A stretch of DNA of 64,000 bases from Chlorokybus atmophyticus (Eukaryota; Streptophyta; Chlorokybophyceae; Chlorokybales; Chlorokybaceae), in contig RHPI01001428.1 in assembly GCA_009103225.1 (NCBI GenBank), positions 436,124 through 500,123 of the forward strand, read 5' to 3'. Shown here one piece after another: positions 41,175-53,042 of the stretch (the stretch's first letter is position 1; each line of letters begins with the position of its first letter). The notes below the pieces were generated by a model that searched no databases, was not told the DNA's origin, and saw nothing but the letters and a program-made list of their open reading frames with translations. Made by a program: the position numbers and the translations under genes.

Positions 41175-42917
41175 ATGGCTGCCGCTTTGGCTCACTCCTC
41201 CTTCCGCGGCATGTCCTTACTCCTCGGCACGCGGTCCCCCTTACGTGTCGCCGTCGCTTCCCATCGCTGCGTGGCACAAACCAACACAACAAACACGATG
41301 CAATCGAAAACACATGCGGGGTCAATTAGAACGCGCTCCGCTTCCGCGGCTGTTGTGAGGGGCGTCCCGTCCTCGTTCGCGCACTGCCTGAAGTTCGACG
41401 ACTCCGCCGTTATTGATTACGAAAACGCCGTCAAACAGCACGCGGCATACGTCAAGTGCCTGCAACGTGCGTGTTGTTCGTGTTGCTGCGGGTGTTTGTA
41501 AGTGTGTGTTTAGGTGTGTTGCGCATGTGTACGTCCATGGGCACACGCGAGTACACATGCGCGCGTACACGTGCACGCACACATGTTGTCTCATAAGCGT
41601 ACCTTGAACACATGCGTGTACTTGTATGTGTATATGACTGTGTATGTGTATGTGTACGTGTATTCTCATGCGTGTGTGTTGTCTCAACAAGCGTGCTTTT
41701 GCAGAAAAGGTCCCGAAGATCATCGAGCTTCCCGCAGACGATCGCTTCCCCGACTGCAGTTTCGTGGAGGACACGGCGGTGGTTATCGGGGACAGGGCAA
41801 TGATCGCGCGGCCGGTGTGTGTCGTGTGTGATGTCGTTGGGTATGTTGTTTTGAGGAGTGCTGTTGGGTCTCAGCAGTGCAATCAACCAATAGGGTGCTC
41901 GGGAGCGGCAAGGCGAGGAGGCGGACGTGAAAGAGGCGCTAAAGCACTGCGGGTTGAGGATATACGAGGCGAAGCCGCCAGCTTGCATTGATGGAGGGGA
42001 CGTGCTGGTCACTGATGAACACATCTTTGTTGGCAGGAGCAGGTACAGTGTGTGCATATGCATGGGTGAGCGCTTGTCCACGCATGTGTGTCGTGGGTAT
42101 GTGTCCGTGTGCATGTGGGAGTGAGCGCATGCATATGCAACTTGCGTGCACCTGTGGTTGTGCGTGCATGCTTGCCGTTAAATGGATACCACTTGTAAGC
42201 AGTAGACAAGTGGCTTTGATGCTCAGTAACCAGCCCTTCTTGTTCAACACTTCTTTCTAGACCACAAGCAAATAACCTTACTGGTTGCAGACGAACAAAT
42301 CACGAGGGCATCGCTGCGTTGCAGGCCGCTTTCCCTGACATCCCAGTCTTCACCATACCCGTATTGACAGGACTCCACCTCAAATCAGGCATGAAGTAGT
42401 TGTTACTCATTCATGCAATCACTCACTTGCATTTGGTCAGTCCTTCGATCCTATACTCATTTACTCACCCGCTCACTCACTTTGTCACTCAATCAGTAAG
42501 GTAGTAACTCAAGCGCCGATGCATACGTTTTTCATTCAACACTCCAGCACCTGTACGCTCTCGCGCACGCATCCGTACATCACAATGGCAACCGCGTTAA
42601 TGTTGTATCCGGCAGTCATGACGTGGGTGGAAGGCAACACGCTCCTCGTGGAGGACTCCCCTGGCGCACTCGAGATGTTTGAGGCTTTGCGTCAGATGGC
42701 TTTATCCGGTGGGCGGGAGTACGAGAGCGTGCTTGTGCCGGACGCGGGCGGGGCCAACGCGCTGGTTGTCGACGACACGGTGTTCTACCCCGCCGCGTAC
42801 TCGCCCGACACAGCCGCCGTTTATCAATCTCTTAAGGGCAAGCGCGCTGTTGCAGTGGATATATCGGAGTTCCATAAAGGGGATGGCGGGCTCACGTGCT
42901 TGTCGGTACTCGTGTGA
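41175..42917 (+). CDS. Dimethylarginine dimethylaminohydrolase (DDAH) family enzyme
   Basis: Five exons: 41175-41466, 41705-41814, 41894-42042, 42291-42388 and 42616-42917, giving about 316 aa.

DDAH hydrolyses N-omega-methylated arginines to citrulline and methylamines; the wider guanidino-group-modifying family includes arginine deiminases. Visible blocks are FPDCSFVEDTAVVI, CIDGGDVLV, RTNHEGIAAL, TGLHLKS with catalytic His at about 213, and the C-terminal GGLTCLS with nucleophile Cys at about 311.

The first roughly 58 residues are Ser/Arg/Ala-rich with almost no acidic residues, unlike typical DDAH of about 255-285 aa. That suggests an organelle presequence. The intron after 42388 uses a GC donor (TCAG|GCATGA); reading through would end the protein at GMK-stop, missing the catalytic Cys. 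The gene converges with the ABC transporter. Confidence 0.88.
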
Positions 42918-44497
42918 TGGTAGGTAGTGGGTGTTGATAATACTGCTGACTTTGTGCAGTGCTTTTTTGTGTGATGACGGGCTATATGTTGAAATACAGA
43001 AATCACTTCCGTAGTATGCATGTGCAGCTAATGCTCACAATTTGATTGTCTGCATGGGTTTCGACACTAAGTCACTTTTGACCTGTTTCGACAACATGCG
43101 GTTTCGCGCATGAATATTGATGTTAACAAGTAGTATTTCTTGCACTACGACCTTGGCTCGAGCAATTGAACTTTTCCTCTGTCTATGTTACCAACTGACC
43201 ATGGTAAGGACAGATAGCAGCTTGCTCAGCTGCTTCGTGTCAACAGTCTCAATGTCGTAACAACTTCACAGAATGTGGGAGGGTTTGCATTAGTAGCAGT
43301 GTTTGCTTTAGTATTAGTCGTACACTCACCCGCTATCATTACCACAGCATGCCAAAGTCCGCTAACAACCTGACCGTGCCTAACACACACAGCACCCCAG
43401 CAAACACGCGTGCAATGTCATCTGCACTGCGCCACCAACACAAGTACAAGTCAGCTAGACACCGACGCCGCAACCATGGTGACATCCGCCTCCGACGCCA
43501 GCGCCGCCCCGTCTGCAGCGGGCAAGTCATGTACAGACCTGCACAAGGCACATAGGCTTTCCAGTGATACGGATGCAAGGTGGCAACCACGCAACACACG
43601 CCCAAGCGCAAGCACACACACACTCACAGCAGCAATGGGTAAACAAGGACAATTATGAAGACAAGGGCAAGGGCATGGGCATGCATGGCTATGTGCTGGC
43701 GCTAGCTACGTGCTTGTGCGTGGGTGAAGGCGGGGTGTGCAGTCAAGTAGCAGGCAGCTAGCAAGCAGACCTGAGCAACAAGGGCGTTGCACACGCGTGA
43801 GTTGGAAACAAAAAGGCAGCAAGACCAGACCCATGTGCAGTTCCCAGCTAGCGAGGGGAAACTGTCGCGCTATAGCTGAGCTGGTTGCAATTTCAATCGC
43901 TACAAGCAGAGGATAGCAACTTGAGTTGCCTCTTTGGTTGCTGCCTGTTGCCTAACTGTTGTGTTAGCGCTTAGCTATATGTGGCGTTGACAAAGGAGTT
44001 GACAACTCGGCACAGCAGCACAGCAAGGGTTGTGCACTGTTCAGCCAATGCTCCCAAGTTATCCAAAGCGTCGTATATGACAGGACACCAGTTCTTTCTG
44101 GTGCGTTGCCACAGATCCACATAAAAGATCGCCAGTAGCGGTCCACGCCCATGCGAGGCATTCACAAGGGCAGACCTCTCAGAAAGGGCACCATGCAAGG
44201 CACGGTTTGAATGCGTGTACAGGCAAATGCACCATTTGTTGGTTAACAGATAGAGTAAGAAAGTTCTACCAATGTAACAACAGTACACGGCATCCTCATA
44301 GCTAGCACTAACCTACAGCAACTACCCGTAGCCAGCAACAGATGCGCCTCGACATTCGCTGTCAAGGGCACCTTGTCGAGCGGGTAGCGCCTTTACAATG
44401 CAGAATTGTGCGCTTGATTAGGTGCGCATTTTATGTATAGCACACGTAGATAACCCCGTATACAATCAATGAAGGTGAAATGACACTCCCAATCAGT
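42918..44497. other. Convergent intergenic region with old repeat
   Basis: 1.6 kb between the 3' ends of DDAH (+) and the ABC transporter (-). It contains the second copy of the dispersed block found at 15.6 kb (about 43530-43790). No supported gene. Confidence 0.45.
43530..43790. repeat. Diverged dispersed repeat, copy 2
   Basis: Shares ordered fragments with 15560-15860, on the same strand: CATAGGCTTTC, a GATGCAAGGT-x-CAACCAC block, GACAAGGGCA and AGACCTGAGCAACA. Confidence 0.45.
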
Positions 44498-47400
44498 TTA
44501 CGTGACATCCTTGCGAGCACGAGCGAGAGCAGCGAAGGCGCCGTTCGGCCTTGAAATGAGTTCCTCGTGCGTGCCCTCCTCAATGATGACGCCGCGCTGT
44601 ACAACGGCTATGCGGTTGCAGTGTCTGATTGTTGACAAGCGATGCGCCACAACCACTGTAGTGCGCCCAACCATGAGACGGTCAAGAGCCTGCCATTGAA
44701 ATGAGCGTCATTACCAACGACGGAGGTGTATACTACTGTGGAAAACAGTGATATAGTAAGCGTATTTCTCAGTGCCTCACCTCCTGAACAATGGCCTCTG
44801 ACTCTGTGTCCAATGCTGAAGTTGCTTCGTCCAAGAGTAATATGCGAGGGTCTTTGATGACAGCACGTGCTATGGCAATTCTGATTTACCACAGAGTCAG
44901 CCCCTGTTTACACGGCAGTTCAACCAGGAGGCTACTGCAGTGTTATTACCTTTGTTTCTGGCCACCGGACATCTGAACACCCCTCTCACCGACCTGGCAA
45001 CAACAACCACGTTGAGAAGGAAAGCAGTAAACTACCATACAGAACTGTTTCAGACAAGTGAGGGGCTTACATGGGTGTCATAGCCGTTGGGCAGGCGCGA
45101 GATGAAGTCATGCGCATTCGCAGCCCTTGAAGCTGCCTCCACCTCGTGCTGAGTGGCGTCCTCCCTTCCATACAAGATGTTTTGCCGAATGGTTGTAGCA
45201 AACAACACGGGCTCCTGAACGAAAACAAAAGAGTTGTGAGAGCGGATGCGGGAAGGAAGTGACAGAGGCATGAGAAGCTTACGGATCTGCCTTGTAATCT
45301 GACCTGAGAGACAAGCCCAATGTTCATGCGCAGCCAACGCAGGTTGAAGGTCTTTATGTTCACACCATCAAGGAGGACTTCACCATCAACGGGGTCGTAG
45401 AAGCGCTCCACCAGGCTAACGACGGTAGACTTACCTGACCCGGATTCTCCGACCAGAGCGATCGACTCGCCGGCCTTAACCGACAGCGATAGGTTGCGGA
45501 AGACAATCGCGTTGGGCCGGGATGGGTAGACAAAGGTGACGTTCTTGAGGTCGATGTTGCCTTGGATGTGGGGTAATTTGACTCCGTTGGGGTCATCCAT
45601 GTCCATGGCGGGCTGACGATCAACAATGTCAAACGTGCTCTCCATAGCAGCTTGACCCTGAGAAAACGCAAAACGAGTACGGTAAGCATCTGCTCGTAAT
45701 CAGTCCTGGTTGCTTCTTTCCTATTGCCATCCACACTACCAAGGTCGTTAATCACTGCTGTTACCAGTACCATGAAAAATGTTCATCTACTAGTATTGAT
45801 ATCAACTACGTCACGCTAATAGCAGTAGTAGCATCATTGATGTTATGGACAACAATACGGTACCTTGGCGACATCTGGTGCAAGCTGGGAGGCCTCTCCG
45901 ACGCCGAGGGCGCTGAAGATGATGGCGAAGAACGTGCGCAGCACCTCATCAAATGTCATGTGGCACTGCTTGGCCATAATGCCTCCAAACCAGAACGCAA
46001 GCGAATACGCAGAGTACATCATGAACTGGCTGTAGCCAAAACCGATGCCAGAGACGTGAGATCTGCGTCTGCCGAGCTGCACAAGTTTGGTTGACATTAG
46101 CAAAAGCCAAATGGACACCATGCACACAACACATGCACACTTGCACTACGTATAGAGTTTACCTGGGTGGGCTTCTTCAGCTGCTCCGAGTACAACTCCA
46201 GCATCTTATCCTCTGCACCGAATGCTGCCACAGTACGGATGTTGCCCACAGCTTCGCTTGCAACCTGCACAGATTGTTTGTCAACCCGCGTACGCTCATG
46301 CATAAGCGTCATTGCATGCTGATTGGAACACGCACCCCGTTGGCCTTCTCCTGTAGTTTCTGCGCTTCACCAGTGAAGCCCTTGAAGAACTCCATCTGCA
46401 GGTAGCCTCCAATGGCAATGAGGGGGAAGATCGCGAGCACCACCAGGGCAAGCCGCCAGCCCGTTATAAAGGCGATGATGATACCGGCAATCAATGTTGT
46501 GACGTTCTGCACGAACAAACCCAGCCTGTCGCCAAGCACCGCCTTGACCAGGGCAGCGTCGGACTCCAACCGTCCCGTGATACCTCCACTGGAGTTGCTG
46601 CAAGATTATACAAACACACAGATGCATGAACATTGCCTCCCAGTCATGCACTTTCACATGAGCTGCCAACATTACAAACCAGTTGGCTTACTTGTCACTA
46701 TCAAACCAGGCGACTTCCTGGCGCAGAACAGCTTTGAAGGCTAACTCTCGGATTCGGCGCGTCAAGTAGCTGCCGCTGGTGATGAAGCCCCACAATTGCC
46801 AGAAGTTGGCGTTGAACGACGCCACCGCAATCACAACAAACATGAGCGACCAGAAGCGCGCATCGTCCGCCAGCTGATTGGGAGGTTCATAGAAAACTGT
46901 GATGATCTGGGCAAAAACAATTGCAAACGCCGGGTATATGCAGCCGTTCAGACCGGCCGCAGCAGCACCCAGAGCGGTGCGCCACCACTCTGGCTCACTC
47001 ATCTTCACTACTCTCCAGGCTGAGACAGGAGCGTACTTCTTCTTCTTCTTCTCCTCCTCTACCCCGTCAGCTTTCTGTCATAATGGTGGATCAGTCTTCC
47101 ACAACACACAAGAAGATACAGTATCTCAGTGATTGTCCATGTGCAAACCTGCTTTTTGAAGCGAGCGAAGAAGCCCTTCTTCTGTGGTACTGTTGCACCT
47201 GTTTACATCAACTGATCAGTGTTTGTCATGGAGGTTGGTAAACACCATGCATCACGTAATGGTGCATATGCAAAGACTGCGGTCTAATGGTGCTCACCCA
47301 TACCCTTAACAGGATCTTCAAGTTCTGGTTCCACGGCTTGCGCAGAGTTGCGCCGCACAATGCCGGTACTGTGCAACTGTTGGGAACCAGATTCAGACAC

Positions 47401-50400
47401 ACGTTTTATCAGCCCGCGCGAGTCCAGTTCAGCCAACACCTTCGCCTCTTCCTGAGCATTGACACAGCAGCAGTGAGACATTGACTGCATCATTGTCATG
47501 ACCAAAGAGGCACCATTTTCGCATGTTGTGCAAGCACCCCTGGCACGTTGACTACCTGAGCTGCAGATTCAGCAGCTTCCAAAGCAGCTCGGTTCTTTTC
47601 AGCAGAAGCCTCTTGCAACCGCACCAGCGCTGAGTAAGCACTGTCTGGGCGGGAGATGAGCTCGTGATGGGTGCCCTGAGGCACGACATGGGAAATCCAC
47701 AGTCAGCCCGCACGCCTACAGACCTGGTCTCAAGATTGCCTGAGATGGTATTTATACCTCCTCAATGATGCTGCCACGCTGCACGACGCAGATACGAGAT
47801 GCCGTGCGAATGGTGCTCAGCCTGTGTGCGATGACGATGGTTGTGCGTCCCACCATGAGCTTGTCAAGGGCCTCTTGCACAACGCGCTCCGACTCTGCAC
47901 GTCAGGTGTAACACCTGTTAGTGATGTGAAAGTAATATGATCACATGTGCTTAGCTGGCTGGTGTGTGTACCTGTATCAAGTGCTGAAGTGGCTTCATCA
48001 AGCAGGAGGATGCGTGGATCCTTCAAAACGGCGCGAGCGATAGCAATCCTGCAAGCAGAGATTGTTCGGCAACGGTTGTACGTGTACAAATAAACATAGA
48101 GCTAACCATCAACCATCTGCCTACCTTTGCTTCTGTCCTCCTGACAGCTGCACGCCACGCTCACCGACCTGGGTCTCATACCTATCACATGAAGTACTCA
48201 TTGTCAGTACCTGTTGAGTTGTGTTCGTTGCAGGCTCTTAAGAGCAAACCCACTCACCCGTCTGGCAATGAGGAGATAAAGTTATGCGCATTTGCTGACT
48301 TGCAAGCTGAGATGATCTCGTCCATAGTGGCTGCAGGCTTGCCAAACTCAATGTTTTTGCGGATCGTGGTTGCAAACAGCGCTGGTTCTTGACTGACCAG
48401 ACCAATGTGCTCCCGGAGCCACTTTAACTGCAACCTCTTCAGCTCCACTCCATCCAACATAACTGAGCCCTCGAGCGGGTCATAGAAGCGCTCCACCAAG
48501 CTTACTACCGTGCTCTGCATGAGGGTCACTCACTCACTCACTAACTCAACCACTACAAGCAGAGCGACAACTGTGTCATAACAAGCAGGGGGTAGCTCAC
48601 CTTGCCACTGCCGCTCTCCCCGACCAGAGCCACAGTTTCACCCGGCTTGACCACCAGATTGAAGTTGTTGAAGATGACCTGTTCGGGTCGCGAAGGGTAC
48701 GCAAACCTGATGTTCGTCAGGGTGACTTCGCCGCGAACCGCTGCCGGTGTTTCCCCGCTAAGGTCGGACACATCGATGACGGCGTGTCGCTCAATAGTCT
48801 GGAACACATTGTATGCGGCAGCTTGGGCTGCAGCAAACTTTCCAAGATGAGGGGTGCCTTGCCCAATGCCAAACCCAGCGATCAGGACCGCAAAGAAGGT
48901 GGCGAGGATGTCTCCACCGGTTTGGCCATCATCAATGATCAACTTGGAGCCATACCACAGAGCCAGCGCACAAGTACCATAGAACGTGAAGTAAGTGAAC
49001 GCCAAGCCGAAACCGGACTGCCAAGCATTCCGTTTGCCAGACTGCAAAGACTTTGCAAGAGCGTCGGAGTATGACTGCCATGCTTTCTGTTCACCGCCAA
49101 AGGCCTTGACTGTGCGAATACAGCTGATGCTCTGCTCCGCAACACCTCCTGCCTCCGCATATGCTTCCTGTGGGCAGCAAGTAAGTTGTGTTGCAGTTTT
49201 GTGACAACCTTACTCACTGTACACGCATACCTGTCCTTTCTTGGCACTTGATGTTAGAGCCACAGCCATGATCGATCCAGCAAATGCTATGAGAGGAGTA
49301 ATCGCAATCATGACAAATGTCAACTTCCAGGCGTATATCTGCAGACATTGACAAACCATGGGTCAAGAGGCTCTTACTGAGGCAGTGGCACACTGTTATC
49401 TAGTACTTACAAAACCGACGGAGTAGCCGGTTACAAAAGTTGTAAGATGATGCAGGAAGTTTCCAACCTGTGAGCCAACAACTGTGAGCAAGAGGCCATG
49501 CATGTTGTGCCGACAGAAACAAGAGTGCACACTGCTGCATGCTTACTTTTTCTCCTAGGCCATCTTGAATCGTGATGGTGTCACCAGTTATGTGGCTCAC
49601 GAGGGAACCGGTGTTCACCTCTGTATCAAAGTACCCAACATCTTGACGAAGCACAGCCTGCGAAGGTTGACGATTATAATTGAGTGGAAAACGCAAGGCA
49701 CACTCTGTCCCTTGGCACATGATGCAATTGCAAACTCTGCCTGCCAAAGAGAATCAATAAATGCAATACCTGTAAATACTTTTGTCGAATTCTTGCTGAT
49801 TGACGCTCGCCAGTCAACATCCAGAAGCCAACTTCAAGGTACGACACAATCCACGTGACAATCGCCAATAGGAATAGAATGAGGGCATACTGAAGGAGGC
49901 AACCATTTGTCAGTTTATATTATCAATCTCACTTGAAAATTGCAATGCATGCATGGGTGTTGCCTGTCCACATGCGCTGCACCCGAAGTCCTCTACACAA
50001 CACACACGCACAATCACTAAACCCGCCCACCCACGTCGCCACGCGCTCACCCATACGCGCATATGCTCACACACCCATGCGCGCATGCGTGCCGCAGACC
50101 TTGTTGACATCATGAACGAGGTTCCCCAAAGTGTCCTGGCCTTCCGGAGAGGAGCACGCAACTCCGTCTTTTAGGGCGTTACTGCCAAAGCTGTCGGAGA
50201 GTCTACCAAAGAGAATTGCAAATGAGGGCATGGTTGCTCCAGCGAGAATGGCACCGATGGACCCCAGGAGCATCAGCAGCTTGTCTGTGTTGTCGGCATA
50301 TCTAAACAGCTGGAAGAACGGCACAGCCTTGGACTTTTCCTGCAAGGCGGCATTTGCATTACATGCGCTGAGCAGTGCAAAATACACTGCAGCACACGGC

Positions 50401-50722
50401 AGAGCACCGCACACCACAACGAAATGCAATGCACAGACACAATGCCAGCTGTTCACAATACCGTGGCCTTACGAACCTTCTTAGGCTTGTTGAACAAGGA
50501 GTCGTAGAATCCTAGCAGGCCCTTGCGCTTGACAGGCACGTCATTGTTGGAGTCAGCATGGCCATTGGCAACCACGGGGGCGTCGGCGATAACAGTCGCA
50601 GCCAGCTTGCCGCCGGTGGGGGCGGGCTGATGGGCGGCAACATCCTCGACCACCTCCTTAGCTACACCATTCAAGTGCACGTGCCCATTCTCGCCCGCCC
50701 CCGCGGGCGGCTGGGCATTCAT
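44498..50722 (-). CDS. Full-size ABCB (MDR/P-glycoprotein-type) transporter
   Basis: Twenty-three exons, minus strand: 50722-50477, 50339-50100, 49889-49770, 49657-49547, 49467-49411, 49338-49231, 49167-48601, 48514-48258, 48181-48125, 48048-47972, 47894-47758, 47675-47556, 47451-47298, 47198-47149, 47074-46692, 46597-46336, 46264-46163, 46076-45864, 45657-45304, 45214-45071, 44993-44950, 44880-44781 and 44689-44498, giving about 1364 aa.

Layout is TMD1-NBD1-linker-TMD2-NBD2. NBD1 has [28 protein letters not shown] and VIAHRLS. NBD2 has [30 protein letters not shown] and VVAHRLS. All Walker A, Walker B, signature and His-switch residues are intact, so it should be an active ATP-driven exporter. 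The substrate cannot be read from the sequence.

Both halves share a phase-2 intron within GGQKQ|R, a trace of the ancestral duplication. A Lys-rich stretch precedes TMD2 (EEEKKKKK). Confidence 0.93.
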
Positions 50723-51126
50723 GCCGCCCCTAGCAGGCGGGGGGCGTCACCCCGGTGCCGCCGTGCCTCAACCAGCAGCGCAGCACACACAGAGTCAGCC
50801 CAGAGTCTGCCCAAGCAAGGCGTCAACAATTGAGAAAAAACGAATGCCTAGCGCGACAATGCCGCCGACCCCACCAACACCGTCCACCCCTTCGCCGCCG
50901 ACGTCGGCCGCGGCGCTGCCTTAGAGACAGTGGTGTGTCTCAGTGTCCGAACAAACCGTGGTGTGGAAGGTTAGAGGCGCGAAACCTCAGCACAGTGTCC
51001 AGTCGTTCCAAATGCAAGGTCTAGTGCTGCCAGTTGTGTACACTGCCCAGATTTTCCTTACAGGGAGCCAGTACGCATTGTTTCTGTAATGTGCGGCAAA
51101 TGTATGTTTGCATTCTGCACACGTTT

Positions 51127-51169
51127 AATGTGCTGTACCCGTACAGGCAATGCACGGGTACAGCACATT
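51127..51169. repeat. 16-bp inverted repeat, 11-nt loop
   Basis: AATGTGCTGTACCCGT (51127-51142) is the exact reverse complement of 51154-51169. Transcribed, it forms a strong hairpin. Function unknown. Confidence 0.7.
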
Positions 51170-51434
51170 GAACCTGACGCCTTGGTACGCGCAAAACGGA
51201 TGCAACGGTTGACTTTCATCATGACGCCGTGCGAACGGTTCTCGTCTGAAATAAACCCGTGGTCGTCGTTGAGCTACAAGGTGAGACAACTCAGGCATCA
51301 AAACTTACGAGTCATATTCCACAAATCATACCGTGTTTGTGCGACATACAACCCCTCACAAGCCCCCCCCCCCCCCAAAAGTAACAATGAGGGGTGTTGT
51401 GTTAGGGCTGCATTTTGTTTAGAAAAAGGGGGTA

Positions 51435-51485
51435 ACAAACCCCCGCCCCCCCCCCCNNNNNNNNNNCCCCCCCCCCCCCCCCCCC
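51435..51485. other. Assembly gap within poly-C
   Basis: Ten Ns (51457-51466) flanked by C runs on both sides. The gap is probably a homopolymer that could not be resolved. Confidence 0.85.
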
Positions 51486-51796
51486 TCCCGCCAAAAAAAG
51501 CAAAATCAACGGAGGGTGTTGTGATAGTGGTGGTGGGGGCATTTGCAGAGATACAGCAATCTACAAGTTATGACTCATGATCCATGGGCCATTTCATGAT
51601 GACAATAACTTACACCACTCAACATGATAAGTACATATGGTCGTCTCTCTGTCACTTGACTACGGCTGCGCAAAGTTGTTTTATTTATAAATCAAGTCTC
51701 ATCATTGGTATAAGGGGTTGTGTGCACAATCACTTTAGGTCATGACTTGTGCATGCTTTATTAAAAAGCCTTCATGTCAATGAAGCAACGTGTGCA

Positions 51797-51818
51797 CTTT
51801 GCCTACATGTAGGCAAAG
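51797..51818. repeat. 22-bp perfect palindrome
   Basis: CTTTGCCTACAT followed by its exact reverse complement (sharing the central bases), with no spacer. May be a binding site or a chance or element-derived palindrome. Confidence 0.65.
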
Positions 51819-52056
51819 TAGTAGAGATTGTGCATTTGCGTGCTTATTGATTGGCTCACGTATGTGCTAAAATACACTTAACATAAATAAAGGTGTATAT
51901 ATTGTACAAAAGCCAAGCTGATACTGAGTTTATGCATATACATAATTCAAGATGCATCACGCGAACATTCTCATAAATTAAAGCATTCTTGGTTTTGTAA
52001 GTTGCTAAAATTACCGTTTTACGGCATGCTGCCATGATGTATTATACCATAAATAC

Positions 52057-52076
52057 AACAATTAACGTTAATTGTT
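52057..52076. repeat. 20-bp perfect palindrome
   Basis: AACAATTAACGTTAATTGTT equals its own reverse complement. It lies near the left edge of the presumed relict LTR. Confidence 0.65.
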
Positions 52077-52109
52077 ACCGTCATACAATATGAATGACAG
52101 ACGCCACGC

Positions 52110-52900
52110 AATGGCACTACATGGCTTTTATTATTGTTTAAATAACATGTTGCATGTTTCAAAGCATGCATCATAATCTGTGCATATTACGCATCTTGTA
52201 AGAACATCACAGTGTGTCCAATCATTCATAAAAGCAACGCCATAATTCATGGTTGCACACTTTACACCCCTCCATACCACTCCTCTTATTAAACAATAAC
52301 ATTCACCGCACATTGTGCATGCCACACTCATGTGATTATAAGAACGATAAGTACCATGCGTGAGGATTAACACTGTCACAGCCCACTCGACCACAAAAGA
52401 CTTGGTGCTTTTATGGTCGATTTGTGGTAACTTAATGTACCTTCCCGTTACATTCCCCCCACTTAAGAACGCTGACGTCCTCGGCAGCTGGCGCCCATCA
52501 GCTGGGGAATCTTCCCAGGGGTCTGATTTAGGTCGGTCACCGGCCCCACCACCCAAGGACCGGCTAATTTAGGCCCATACCGGTCAACGCGCGCATACCG
52601 CACCTCTGCCGGCCCCACAGGTCGCATCACGACAGGCAGGTCGCGTCCTGCCGCGCCGACTGAACTGGTCAGTCCAACGCGACTGCCATTACAGCCGGAA
52701 AGCCCAGCGGCCTGTTTTGGTGAGCATTGGATGTGGCCGTGCGATCTATATGTGCTGTGTGTGGCCTCGATCTCGTGTGACGAGTTGCGAGCCGCGTGAT
52801 ATGCCGCTGACCAACAAGTGACTGGTGTTGTATAGATTTGGGTCAGTTTTTGTGACTCGTTTTTGGTATCGTGTTCGTCAGCTGGTCCAGCCGCCATTCA
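52110..52900 (-). mobile_element. Relict Ty3/gypsy 3' end (LTR plus end of internal region)
   Basis: Read on the minus strand, 52466-52445 gives TTAAGTGGGGGGAATGTAAC followed by GG. This is nearly the same polypurine tract and LTR start (TGTAACGG) as the element at 56276-60153. The internal side (52453 upward) carries a frame ending EDVSVLKWGECNG-like across the tract, as in many Ty3/gypsy elements. The LTR would run left from 52452 through AT-rich DNA with AATAAAA near 52128. Its far end is not defined and no target duplication was found. The truncation point against the gene at 53043 is unclear. Confidence 0.5.
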
Positions 52901-53042
52901 CAGTGATGCGCTTCCGGGGCGCTGTGACTCGTGAAACTTTGGCGCCCTGGCCGGCGGCGGGATGGGCGACGCTGACGCTGAGGGTGGCGGCGGTGTGCTT
53001 GAGCCTGCAAATGCGGTGGGAGGGGGGTGTAGTCAGGTTTAG

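Larger units (their letters stand above)
50723..52110. other. Intergenic, no supported gene
   Basis: Upstream of the ABC transporter. It contains a 16-bp-arm hairpin (51127-51169), a poly-C assembly gap (51435-51485), a 22-bp palindrome (51797-51818) and a 20-bp palindrome (52057-52076). It becomes AT-rich after about 51.6 kb. No coding frame is supported. Confidence 0.45.
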
